Shown here: piece by piece, positions 1 through 6,909 of the stretch
Layout of the letters: every line of letters begins with the position of its first letter
Position numbering within the stretch: the first letter of the stretch is position 1
Virus record (IMG/VR): IMGVR_UViG_3300010396_000098
Location: 1 to 24,096 of that record
Source: a virus
Direction: 5' to 3' (one strand)
DNA: 24,096 nucleotides
Translations under genes and position numbers: made by a program
Notes under the pieces: model-generated
What the model was told of the DNA's origin: nothing
Database searches by the model: none
What the model saw: the letters and a program-made list of their open reading frames with translations, nothing else

Positions 1-261
1 CTGTTCGGCTCTCGTGTCTACGAGTCGCCGTACATGCCCGACTCCACGACCTGGACCACGACCCCTCCGGGCGTGGCCGTGGTTGGAGACTTCTCCAACT
101 ATGTGATCGCGCGTCGCGGCGGAATGTCAGTCGAGCTCGTTCCGACGCTCTTCGACGTGACCAACAACCGACCCACCGGCCAGCGTGGCTGGTTCGCCTA
201 CGCCCGTATCGGCGGGAACTCGGTCAACGACCTGGGCTTCCGCCTCCTCGTCAATTCGTAG
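1..261 (+). CDS. Major capsid protein, C-terminal end (partial)
   Basis: The reading frame is open from the first base and ends at 261, so only about the last 86 residues of the protein are present. The residues visible (SRVYESPYMPD, then GDFSNYVIARRGGMSVELVP, then RGWFAYARIGGNSVNDLGFR) match the usual C-terminus of HK97-fold major capsid proteins of tailed phages. There, the A-domain strand ends with a GDF/Y-like turn, a hydrophobic strand and an aromatic-rich finish. The protein builds the icosahedral shell. It is followed by a hairpin and then head and connector genes, as expected in the structural operon. The start lies upstream of the window. Family assignment rests on pattern recognition. 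Confidence 0.85.
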   Translation: MFGSRVYESPYMPDSTTWTTTPPGVAVVGDFSNYVIARRGGMSVELVPTLFDVTNNRPTGQRGWFAYARIGGNSVNDLGFRLLVNS

Positions 262-281
262 TTCGTCGTCGTCGTCTTCGC

Positions 282-306
282 TGGGGGCGGCAAAGTGTCG
301 CCCCCA
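282..306 (+). terminator. Hairpin just downstream of the capsid gene
   Basis: TGGGGGCG (282-289) pairs perfectly with CGCCCCCA (299-306), giving an 8 bp G:C-rich stem with a 9-base loop. It begins 20 bases after the capsid stop codon. No T-run follows, so it is not a textbook intrinsic terminator. It may be a partial terminator or a 3' mRNA stabiliser that separates abundant capsid mRNA from the genes after it. The role is inferred from position and structure. Confidence 0.4.
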
Positions 307-335
307 CGACATTTCCCAACCAAAGGAGTCTCCAC

Positions 336-530
336 ATGGCAGACGACAAACCGACCAAGAAGGAAGTCAAGGAACCGTTGGTTCCTGCCGAGCGTCACCA
401 GCTCGCAGCCGAGCGGCAAACGCTGGTCATGAACCGCGCCGTCCTCGATCCGCCCAAGGATCCCGCCGTCGACGCCCAGCTCAAGGAGATCGACCGCCAG
501 ATCGCCGAGATCGACAAGCAGCTGGCATGA
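336..530 (+). CDS. Small charged protein in the head module, unknown function
   Basis: 64 residues, ATG start preceded by an AAAGGAG ribosome site. The N-terminus is lysine/glutamate rich (DDKPTKKEVKEP). The C-terminal half, from about residue 40, looks helical with regular charged and hydrophobic residues (AQLKEIDRQIAEIDKQLA), suggesting a short coiled coil. It lies between the capsid gene and the glycosyltransferase, and its stop overlaps the next ATG by 4 bases (ATGA), so the two are probably co-translated. No family recognised. A small head-associated or scaffold-like role is possible, but only from position. Confidence 0.7.
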   Translation: MADDKPTKKEVKEPLVPAERHQLAAERQTLVMNRAVLDPPKDPAVDAQLKEIDRQIAEIDKQLA

Positions 531-745
531 AGATCGTCTACGCCGTCGGTACGTTCACCAGCGGCCCCTACCTGGTGCGCGCCGGCGAGCACTGGCCCGC
601 CGATGATCCGGTGGTTCAGGCCAACCCGGGATCGTTCACCGAGGATCCCCGCTACGGGCTCTCTTTCAGCGTGGAGCCGGAAGGCTTCCGCGACGAAGTG
701 ACCGTCGAGCGCGTCAAGAGGTCGTATGTCCGGCGGGCGCCGTAA
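527..745 (+). CDS. Small hypothetical head-module protein
   Basis: 72 residues starting at ATG 527, which overlaps the previous stop in an ATGA arrangement. The same frame is open further upstream to 185, but that part crosses the capsid end and the upstream gene, so the coupled ATG is preferred. The sequence begins MKIVYAVGTFTSGPYLVRAGEHW, contains an acidic DDP turn and ends in a basic stretch (ERVKRSYVRRAP). The first half resembles small beta-rich phage proteins of the head region (an entry like 'xxGxhYLVRAGExWxADDPVV'). No function can be named. It overlaps the glycosyltransferase start by 20 bases. Confidence 0.7.
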   Translation: MKIVYAVGTFTSGPYLVRAGEHWPADDPVVQANPGSFTEDPRYGLSFSVEPEGFRDEVTVERVKRSYVRRAP

Positions 746-2159
746 GAAGCCAAACGGCGCCAAGCCTGACACCGCAGGCTCGGTGACCGTGGCTTACATC
801 CACGCCAACGAAGCCACGATGTCCTGGCATCACTCCTTGATGGAGCTCGTCAACTACGACATGGGCCACGAAGGGCGAGTCATGCGCGGTGGCTGGTGCG
901 CCATCCATGCCGGTACGGGCGGATTGGTCGAAGCTCGCAACATGGCCGTCGACGCCTTTCTCAAGGATCGGGTCGGGGAATGGCTGTGGTGGGTGGACAC
1001 TGACATGGGCTTCGAACCGGACACCGTTGACCGGCTCTTCGAAGCATCCGATCCGCGCGAGCGTCCGATTGTGGCCGCCCTTTGCTTCTCTCTCCGCGAG
1101 GATGCGCCGGACGGTATGGGCGGATGGCGGACGAAGATGAACCCGACCATCTTCGACTGGACGACTGAGGGCGAAACTCGCAAGGGGTTCGCTGTGCGTT
1201 TCCAGTATTCGAAAAACGCCCTGACTCAATGCTCGGGCACCGGGTCGGCCTGCATCTTGATTCACCGCTCGGTCTTCCAGAAGATCGAAAAGGACTTCGG
1301 ACCCATCTGGTACAACCGGATCACCAACCCGACAACCGGCCACCTGATCAGCGAAGACCTATCCTTCTGCATCCGCGCCAACGCGGCCGGGTTCCCGATC
1401 TTCGTTCATACCGGAGTTCAGGCTTCCCACGCCAAGACGCGCTGGCTGATCGAAACCGACTACGACGACCAGATGATGGCCGAGGCCGTGCGCCTGTCCT
1501 TGCAGGGCGAATCTGAGCCGGCGGCGGTTATCGTCCCGGTCCTCAATCGTCCCCAGAACGCTGAACCGTTCATGCGCAGCTTCCGAACCTCGAACGCCAA
1601 CGCCACGGTCTACGCCGTCGTCGGCAATGCCGATATGGCCTCGATGCAGGCTTGGCTTAAGGCTGGGGCCAAGATCATCGGTACCAATCGGCAGACCTTC
1701 GCCGAAAAGGTCAACGAAGCCTATCGAGTGACGAGCGAACCTTGGCTGCTACTCGTCGGCGACGACGTCAAGTTCCATCCTGGGTGGCTGCAGGCCGCCC
1801 AGAAGGTGGGCAAGGACGTGGTGGGTACCAATGACCTCGGCAATCCGCGCGTGGTCGCCGGTGAGCACACCTGCCATCCCCTGATCCGTCGCTCCTACAT
1901 CGAGGAGCAGGGCGCGAGCTGGGACGGTCCAGGTGTGGTCGCCCACGAAGGCTATGGGCATTGGTTCGTCGATGACGAGATCGTGACCGTGGCCAAGCAG
2001 CGAAGTGTCTGGGGCTTCGCCAAGGACTCGATCATCGAACACATGCATCCACTCTGGAAGAAGGGACTGATGGATGAAACCTACGAGATAGGGGCCGCCA
2101 AGGCCAAAAATGACAAGGCTCACTTTGAAGAGCGATTGGTGAGGAACGTCAATGCATAG
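726..2159 (+). CDS. Glycosyltransferase with two GT-A-like domains
   Basis: 477 residues, ATG start preceded by AGAGGT. Two glycosyltransferase-like units are visible. The first (about residues 20-255) has VEARNMAVDAFL and then a WWVDTDMGF segment near 88-96, which carries a DxD metal/nucleotide-sugar motif. Farther on is SEDLSFCIRANAAGF, like the acidic ED motif of GT2-type enzymes. The second (about 262-477) starts AAVIVPVLNRPQNAEPF, typical of a GT-A N-terminus, and has GDDVKFHPGW near 345, again a DD-type metal site. Such an enzyme would transfer sugars from nucleotide sugars. In a phage structural operon the likely acceptor is a virion protein or a surface glycan. It overlaps the genes on both sides. 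Glycosyltransferase class is well supported; donor and acceptor are unknown. Confidence 0.85.
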   Translation: MSGGRRKKPNGAKPDTAGSVTVAYIHANEATMSWHHSLMELVNYDMGHEGRVMRGGWCAIHAGTGGLVEARNMAVDAFLKDRVGEWLWWVDTDMGFEPDTVDRLFEASDPRERPIVAALCFSLREDAPDGMGGWRTKMNPTIFDWTTEGETRKGFAVRFQYSKNALTQCSGTGSACILIHRSVFQKIEKDFGPIWYNRITNPTTGHLISEDLSFCIRANAAGFPIFVHTGVQASHAKTRWLIETDYDDQMMAEAVRLSLQGESEPAAVIVPVLNRPQNAEPFMRSFRTSNANATVYAVVGNADMASMQAWLKAGAKIIGTNRQTFAEKVNEAYRVTSEPWLLLVGDDVKFHPGWLQAAQKVGKDVVGTNDLGNPRVVAGEHTCHPLIRRSYIEEQGASWDGPGVVAHEGYGHWFVDDEIVTVAKQRSVWGFAKDSIIEHMHPLWKKGLMDETYEIGAAKAKNDKAHFEERLVRNVNA

Positions 2160-2652
2160 CACGGTGCTCGGTTACGTCGATCGCTTCGCTACCGAGGAGG
2201 CGATCGAGATCCTTGACATCGGCGGTCGCAATGTCAATGGCACACCGCGAGAACTCTTCCCCAATGCTCGTTACACGGTGCTCGACATTCGGGCGGGAGC
2301 CAACGTTGACATCGTGGCCGACGCGGCGGAATGGATCCCTTGGGCGCCGATCTGGGATCTGGTGATTTCTACGGAATGCTTCGAGCATGCCAAGAACTGG
2401 CGAGAGATCATCCACACGGCCTACAAAGCCTGCAAGCCAGGTGGCCGCATCGTTGTCACCTGCGCCGGCCCCGGTCGTCCTCCACATTCGGCTTTTGTCG
2501 AGGCGGAGCTCCAACCGGGCGAGTACTACGGGAACGTTGATCCGGTCGCTCTCCGCAACGAACTGCAGATTGCGGGCTTTGTCGACGTCGAGGTGGATCA
2601 GGTCGAGCTTGATCTCCAGGCCACCGGTCGGAGGATGAAGCTTGGCGCTTAA
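2152..2652 (+). CDS. Class I SAM-dependent methyltransferase
   Basis: 166 residues, ATG start overlapping the glycosyltransferase stop by 8 bases. The SAM-binding motif I is EILDIGGRNVNG (about residues 18-30). The acidic residue of motif II is in YTVLDIRAG, and later motifs appear as WDLVISTECFEHAKNW and ACKPGGRIVVTC. This is the layout of small Methyltransf_11/23-type enzymes. These usually methylate small molecules, sugars or proteins rather than DNA, and no DPPY motif is present. Between a glycosyltransferase and a fibre-like protein, methylation of a sugar placed on the virion is a reasonable guess (inference). The last 11 bases overlap the next gene. Confidence 0.85.
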   Translation: MHSTVLGYVDRFATEEAIEILDIGGRNVNGTPRELFPNARYTVLDIRAGANVDIVADAAEWIPWAPIWDLVISTECFEHAKNWREIIHTAYKACKPGGRIVVTCAGPGRPPHSAFVEAELQPGEYYGNVDPVALRNELQIAGFVDVEVDQVELDLQATGRRMKLGA

Positions 2653-4375
2653 GACCTGCACCCGCTCGCTCGGCGCCGTCCGCGCCTACGGCAAGATCGA
2701 GATTCACCTCTCGCAGGACACGGTGATCACCTCCTCTGGCCTGAACTACATGGCCTCGCCGATCTTCGTCACCGCGGCGGCGGATGGCAGCTACACCGTT
2801 CAGCTGCAAGCCTCCAACGATCTGACACCGAACGGAACCTACTACACGGTCACCGAGTACGCGATCGGGACTGACTACAGCTACACGGTGGTGGTACCCC
2901 AGACAGCCGGCCCCTTCGACCTGGTGAGCATCCAGACCAATCCGCCGACGGCCTCCCCCACTGCTTCTCGGGTGTCGACGTTGACGGTGGATGGTGCGGC
3001 GATATTCACGGCGGGACCGATTACCGTTCCGGCGGCCGCGTTTCCTGAAAGTGCTATCACCAACCTGACAAGCGATCTGGCGGCGAAGGCGACTGATTCA
3101 CTGGCCGCTCATCTTGCTGGCGTAGAGGCTTTTACTGGCGTTAAGACCTTCAGCGCGACGCCTGTTTTCCAAGCTGGATTCACGGTTTCGGCCGGACTGG
3201 TAACGCACGGAACGGGGGATGAGACGGCCGGCTATTCAGGAACGTTCACTGAGCAACTGATCAAGATTGCGAGAGGCACTGGGGCTGTCGTAGATACGAC
3301 AGCCTTACCTCTTGTCCGAGTGAGTCGATCATCGTCTCTCCAAGGCTCGCAGATTGCAACTGGAAATGGCATCGATGAAGGAGCTGCATTCAGCGCTATC
3401 GCCTTCGTCGATTCGGCGAGTCAGGTTCAGGCTACCGGTGTACTTGGAATCGGCAAGACGCAATCGTCATCCGCCGGGAACTTCGGCGGTGGCGGCCAAG
3501 CTCTGAACGCAGACGCTCAAGGTGTTGTCGGTATTGGGCAGGCTCTCAGCCCTAGCACGCGTGTTGGCATTGGCGGGTTCTTTGAGGGTATCGCATCAGC
3601 TGCAGGCGGCTTGCTATCCGGAGTCCAGATCAACGCTCGCAACAACTCAGGCAGCGACGCCGTGGTTGCGACAACGTCGTTTCCTCAATCCCAGGCTGTC
3701 TGGCTCTCGTCGGTAGGTACCAATCGGGCAGCCGAGGCGATTACGATCGGGAACCCGAGCGGCCGCCAGTTTGACGTCGGTCTTCACGCCAACGGTCAGG
3801 TCGCTGGGGGGTTCACGGGCGGTATTAACACCGCATTCATTCAGGACGATTCGACCGCGACGAACTCGATCCTGATAAGTGGCACCCATACGCGAGCCAT
3901 TGGTATCAAGACAGGTTCTGGTGCGATCGTGTCTGGTCATACCAATGCGACAGATGCACTGACGAACTCAAGCGCTCTATTCGAACTCTTTACTGGCTCT
4001 ACAAATGACACGATCGCCGCTTTCCAAGGGTCGGGCGCTACCAACCTAGCGGTTAAATGGGGCAATACCAGCGGCAGTCACCAGATCGGGTCCGTCGGTT
4101 CGACTAACAACTACATAACCGGCACCGTCGCTGGAGATGCATTCTGGCGGCTGAACACCGCCAGCATGCATCTGCTGATAGGCCCTGGTAGCGGAGCAGC
4201 ACTCGTGGTCGGTCAAGACGGAATCGTCGGGATCAATAACGGCGTGGCGATGGGTGGCGGCGCCGCGCCAACGTTCGGAACGATCGGCGGCTCGGGTCCA
4301 GCCACAGCTGCTCAGAACTCGTGGCTGAAGCTCAACATCGCCGGTACTGCCTCGTACATCCCGATCTGGAGATAG
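2642..4375 (+). CDS. Large fibre-like structural protein in the head module
   Basis: 577 residues from TTG 2642, chosen because GGAGG lies 7 bases upstream inside the methyltransferase end. The N-terminal 100 residues (beta-rich, SYTVQLQASNDLTPNGTYYTV) look like an attachment domain of actinophage minor tail or fibre proteins. A helical linker follows (SAITNLTSDLAAKATDSLAAHLAGV), then about 430 residues rich in G, A, S, T and N with repeated short beta turns. The C-terminus, WLKLNIAGTASYIPIW, is a frequent ending of phage fibre tips. The protein sits before the head-tail connectors instead of with the tail fibres, so it may be a head fibre or capsid decoration. The shaft portion looks less G+C-rich than the flanking genes, suggesting a swapped module. 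The exact attachment site is unknown. Confidence 0.7.
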   Translation: MALKTCTRSLGAVRAYGKIEIHLSQDTVITSSGLNYMASPIFVTAAADGSYTVQLQASNDLTPNGTYYTVTEYAIGTDYSYTVVVPQTAGPFDLVSIQTNPPTASPTASRVSTLTVDGAAIFTAGPITVPAAAFPESAITNLTSDLAAKATDSLAAHLAGVEAFTGVKTFSATPVFQAGFTVSAGLVTHGTGDETAGYSGTFTEQLIKIARGTGAVVDTTALPLVRVSRSSSLQGSQIATGNGIDEGAAFSAIAFVDSASQVQATGVLGIGKTQSSSAGNFGGGGQALNADAQGVVGIGQALSPSTRVGIGGFFEGIASAAGGLLSGVQINARNNSGSDAVVATTSFPQSQAVWLSSVGTNRAAEAITIGNPSGRQFDVGLHANGQVAGGFTGGINTAFIQDDSTATNSILISGTHTRAIGIKTGSGAIVSGHTNATDALTNSSALFELFTGSTNDTIAAFQGSGATNLAVKWGNTSGSHQIGSVGSTNNYITGTVAGDAFWRLNTASMHLLIGPGSGAALVVGQDGIVGINNGVAMGGGAAPTFGTIGGSGPATAAQNSWLKLNIAGTASYIPIWR

Positions 4376-4378
4376 AAG

Positions 4379-4543
4379 TTGCTTGATTCGACACTTAGCC
4401 AGATCCTCAATCACATGCTCCAACTCGAGCGTCAAGTCATGGAGCTCCAGGCAGAACTCGAGCGCCGACCGGAGATAAAACCGCCGGTAGGTGAATCGAA
4501 CGGCCAAGTTCCTGAGCCCGTGGAGGTGCAGCCATCGCATTAG
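4379..4543 (+). CDS. Short coiled-coil protein
   Basis: 54 residues from TTG 4379, with GGAG 5-8 bases upstream, starting 4 bases after the fibre stop. Residues 5-30 (LSQILNHMLQLERQVMELQ and onward) have a clear heptad pattern, while the C-terminus is proline and glutamate rich. It overlaps the proposed start of the head-tail adaptor. Small coiled-coil proteins of this kind next to fibre genes can be fibre chaperones or linkers, but nothing in the sequence proves this. The tight spacing on both sides supports a real gene. Confidence 0.55.
   Translation: MLDSTLSQILNHMLQLERQVMELQAELERRPEIKPPVGESNGQVPEPVEVQPSH
4522..4536 (+). promoter_or_regulatory. Ribosome site pointing to a non-standard ATC start
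   Basis: GGAGG at 4522-4526 is followed after 7 bases by ATC (4534-4536), which reads into ALGDSYASKAALKLRLGI in the adaptor frame. No ATG, GTG or TTG lies in that frame between the stop at 4513-4515 and TTG 4582. The same GGAGG-7-base spacing is used by the TTG start at 2642. The ATC is either a rare start codon or a changed or misread ATG. Confidence 0.45.
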
Positions 4544-5157
4544 GTGATTCCTACGCCAGCAAGGCAGCCCTCAAGCTCCGCTTGGGCATCAACGACACCA
4601 CCGACGATGCGAGATTGGATAGCGCTCTTTCGGCGGCTTCCCAGGACATCGAGGACACCTGCGGGCGCCAGTTCAATGATTCGGGCACGCCTACGGCTCG
4701 CGTCTACTACCCGGACTCGCCGACCATGTGCCGCGTCGATGACTTCTCGACCGTTACTGGCCTAGTCGTGGCCGCCGACTACTCCAACACCGGCAACTAC
4801 AGCCAGATCATCCCCTCGACCAAATATCAGGTCGAACCGCTGAACGGGATCCGCGCAGGCGTTCCCGGCTGGCCCTACAACCGCATCCGCTCCATCAACC
4901 AGTATCTCCCCCTCTGGTGGGGCGCCATTGGTTCGCCTCGAGCCTCCATCCAAGTCACCGCGCAGTGGGGTTGGGCGGTGGTACCACCGGGCATTGTCGA
5001 GGCCACCCTGCTCGCAGCCGAGGAGCTCTACAAGTTGAAAGACGCTCCATTCGGAGTTGCCGGCTTCGGGGCTATGGGCGTGGTCCGTGTTCGTGAGAAC
5101 CCCAAGATCATGGGCTTGATCGACGGCTTCATGCTTGCTCCGATCCAGGCTCGCTAG
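4534..5157 (+). CDS. Head-tail connector / adaptor protein
   Basis: The protein begins ALGDSYASKAALKLRLGINDTTDDARLD, followed by ALSAASQDIEDTCGRQF. This helical opening is typical of HK97 gp6 / SPP1 gp15-like adaptors: a short 'Y-x-LKxxLGI' stretch, a 'DD' turn and a long helix ending in 'CGR'. The adaptor binds beneath the portal and joins the head to the neck. About 207 residues if translation starts at ATC 4534, which has a well-placed GGAGG; otherwise TTG 4582 gives 191 residues but cuts the conserved first helix. The later part has beta strands (VTAQWGWAVVPPGIVEATLLAAEELYKLKDAPFGV), also typical of the family. It is directly followed by the tail terminator gene with a 1-base overlap. Confidence 0.75.
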   Translation: MALGDSYASKAALKLRLGINDTTDDARLDSALSAASQDIEDTCGRQFNDSGTPTARVYYPDSPTMCRVDDFSTVTGLVVAADYSNTGNYSQIIPSTKYQVEPLNGIRAGVPGWPYNRIRSINQYLPLWWGAIGSPRASIQVTAQWGWAVVPPGIVEATLLAAEELYKLKDAPFGVAGFGAMGVVRVRENPKIMGLIDGFMLAPIQAR

Positions 5158-5579
5158 TGACTGCCGCCAATCTGACTGGGATCATGCAGGCGATCGGAAC
5201 GCGGCTGTCCACGATTTCAGGATTGCGGGTCACTGCCTACGTATCGGATCAGGTCAATCCTCCCGCGGCAGTGGTTGGAGTGCCGCCGATTCCTCAGTAC
5301 CACGGGACTTTCGCTCACGGTAAGTTCCAACTCGAAATTCCGGTCACGGTTCTGGTCAGTAAGGTCGTCGACCGCATCGACCAGCCGGCGCTAGCTGCCT
5401 TCGCTGACATCTCCGGTACTAACTCGATCCATGCGGCGATCGAAGCCGATAAGACGCTGGGCGGAACCGTCGACAACTGCATCGTTGCCAGCTTTCGTCC
5501 GCTCGGTCTAGACGAGGTGGGAGCGTTGGGTTATTACGGCGGAGAGTTCGTTCTAAGGATCATCGCATCAGGAGTCTAG
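5157..5579 (+). CDS. Tail terminator / tail completion protein
   Basis: 140 residues from GTG 5157, overlapping the adaptor stop by 1 base. The helix at the start (LTGIMQAIGTRLSTISGLRV), the phrase NPPAAVVGVPPIPQYHGTF, a strand set with PVTVLVSKVVDRIDQPAL, and the ending GALGYYGGEFVLRI together match the tail terminator family common in actinophages. These proteins cap the tail tube at the head-proximal end and connect it to the neck. The gene order adaptor - terminator - tube fits. A separate head-closure gene is not seen, so this protein or an unrecognised neighbour may fill that role. Confidence 0.75.
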   Translation: MTAANLTGIMQAIGTRLSTISGLRVTAYVSDQVNPPAAVVGVPPIPQYHGTFAHGKFQLEIPVTVLVSKVVDRIDQPALAAFADISGTNSIHAAIEADKTLGGTVDNCIVASFRPLGLDEVGALGYYGGEFVLRIIASGV

Positions 5580-5580
5580 A

Positions 5581-6291
5581 TTGCCGAACTTCTCCCTTAT
5601 CAACGTCAGCCTGTACGTGGGTAGCCTTGCCATTTACCCGTTTATCAACAAGGCTTCTCTCAAGATTTCAGCCGCCGCTCTGGATGCGACCACCTTTCAG
5701 ACCACCCATCAAGTTCGTTTGGGAGGTCTCAAACAGATCGAGTATCAGGAAGACGGCTTTTGGGACTCGGTTCCCGACCTAGCCACATTTAGCATCGTTG
5801 GAACAGCTAACCAAGCGGTCACAGTTTCGCCCGAAGGATTGGAGCTCAAAACTGCCTATCTCTTCCAGGCCGGCGCTTTTACGTATGAGCAATTCGGCCA
5901 GGTCGGAGATGTGGTGCCTTGCTCCATCTCAATGATGGGGACCAACGGAGTCGGTGTGGTTCGAGGACAGATGGCGGCAGTGAATCGCACAGTCTCGGCG
6001 ACAGGACAACTCGGAAGTGTCGTAACCATCACTGGCCCGACGGCCACTCAATATCTGTATGCCACCTTCCACGTTCAGACTGCGGCGACAACCATCACCG
6101 TCCTGTTGGAATCAGCCCCAACCTTCGGTTTTGCTGCTCCAGTCACTCGCGCCACGATTGGTCCGTTGACGACCACAGGCGGGACATTCATGACTCGAGT
6201 GGCTGGTCCGATTACGGATGGCTTCTATCGCTTCAACGTGAGCGCTATCACCGGCACGTTTCTCGTTACAGGCGCCATCGCCGTCCAATAA
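5581..6291 (+). CDS. Major tail (tube) protein, longer paralogue
   Basis: 236 residues from TTG 5581, with AGGAG 6-10 bases upstream. The N-terminal 60 residues (SLKISAAALDATTFQTTHQVRLGGLKQIEYQEDGFWD) align by eye with the next protein (TLKVSAADLETTAFGGTYRSRIGGLKDASLDVEFNQDF). That shared unit is typical of phage tail tube proteins: a beta strand, an 'A-x-x-L-x-x-T' turn and a 'GG-L' strand. The second half has tandem beta strands with VTITGPTATQYLYATFHVQTAATTITVLLESAP, which could be an added Ig-like or surface domain. Probable role: tail tube subunit or a tube-decorating protein. Which of the two tandem proteins forms the tube cannot be decided here. Confidence 0.75.
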   Translation: MPNFSLINVSLYVGSLAIYPFINKASLKISAAALDATTFQTTHQVRLGGLKQIEYQEDGFWDSVPDLATFSIVGTANQAVTVSPEGLELKTAYLFQAGAFTYEQFGQVGDVVPCSISMMGTNGVGVVRGQMAAVNRTVSATGQLGSVVTITGPTATQYLYATFHVQTAATTITVLLESAPTFGFAAPVTRATIGPLTTTGGTFMTRVAGPITDGFYRFNVSAITGTFLVTGAIAVQ

Positions 6292-6311
6292 CTTCAGGAG
6301 GACTCTAGAAC

Positions 6312-6719
6312 TTGGCTAACTTCGCCGGCGTCGACTACAACCTCAAGATCAACACGGTCGACATGTCCTTGATGTGTACGAAGGTGACACTCAAGGTCTC
6401 AGCGGCCGACCTCGAGACGACCGCCTTTGGCGGTACCTATCGCTCGAGGATCGGCGGACTCAAGGACGCCAGTCTGGACGTCGAGTTCAACCAGGACTTC
6501 GCGGCCTCCCAGGTCGACGCTCTGCTCTGGCCCTTGCTGGGCACGGTGGTTGCCTTCGAGCTCAAGCCCACCTCGGGCGCTGCCAGCGCGACCAACCCAC
6601 GCTACACGGGGAGCGTGCTCATCACCGACTACAGTCCTTTGGACGGCTCGGTCGGAGACCTTGCCAAGACGAGCGCGAGCTGGCCGACTTCAGGTTCGGT
6701 GCTGCGCTTTACGACCTAG
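6312..6719 (+). CDS. Major tail (tube) protein, shorter paralogue
   Basis: 135 residues from TTG 6312, preceded by AGGAGG. It reads ANFAGVDYNLKINTVDMSL, then TLKVSAADLETTAFGGTYRSRIGGL, and then VEFNQDFAASQVDALLWPLLGTVVAFELKP with SATNPRYTGSVLITDYSPLDGSVGDLAKTSASWP. That whole layout is the familiar short tail tube protein of many actinobacterial and metagenomic phages. It is related to the gene before it over the first 60 residues. The stop codon is shared, in opposite directions, with the end of a possible minus-strand microprotein gene. Confidence 0.8.
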   Translation: MANFAGVDYNLKINTVDMSLMCTKVTLKVSAADLETTAFGGTYRSRIGGLKDASLDVEFNQDFAASQVDALLWPLLGTVVAFELKPTSGAASATNPRYTGSVLITDYSPLDGSVGDLAKTSASWPTSGSVLRFTT

Positions 6720-6841
6720 TGCCCGATCGAGCTCAGCAGGCCGGCGACTAGCAGAACTACAGCTACTACGCCGAACAGGACAACGACCGTCAGGCAAGTG
6801 GTGTGAGTCACGCAGCCGACTGTCTGCCGCTGCTGACTCAT
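6716..6841 (-). CDS. Possible antisense single-helix membrane microprotein
   Basis: On the minus strand, ATG 6841-6839 opens a 41-residue frame ending with TAG at 6718-6716; a GTG at 6811 would give 31 residues. The N-terminus is polar (MSQQRQTVGC). Residues 17-36 form a strongly hydrophobic helix (LTVVVLFGVVAVVLLVAGLL), ending in SSIGH. This occupies most of the 190-base gap between the tube protein and the gp10-like gene, where no plus-strand gene is evident. The upstream ribosome site is weak (GAGG about 10 bases away). It may be an inhibitory or holin-like peptide, or chance. The helix pattern is clear; expression is unproven. Confidence 0.35.
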   Translation of the reverse strand: MSQQRQTVGCVTHTTCLTVVVLFGVVAVVLLVAGLLSSIGH

Positions 6842-6909
6842 TTCTCGGATGCCTCACCAGGAGTATATCCATCGATGGACAAAAGCAAACCTCGGGAGGG
6901 CGGCTGAGC

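Noticed and set aside
185-526. Upstream extension of the 527-745 frame to 185
   Set aside because: It crosses the capsid end and the 336-530 gene; its composition is low-complexity serine and arginine, and the ATGA-coupled ATG 527 is a natural start.
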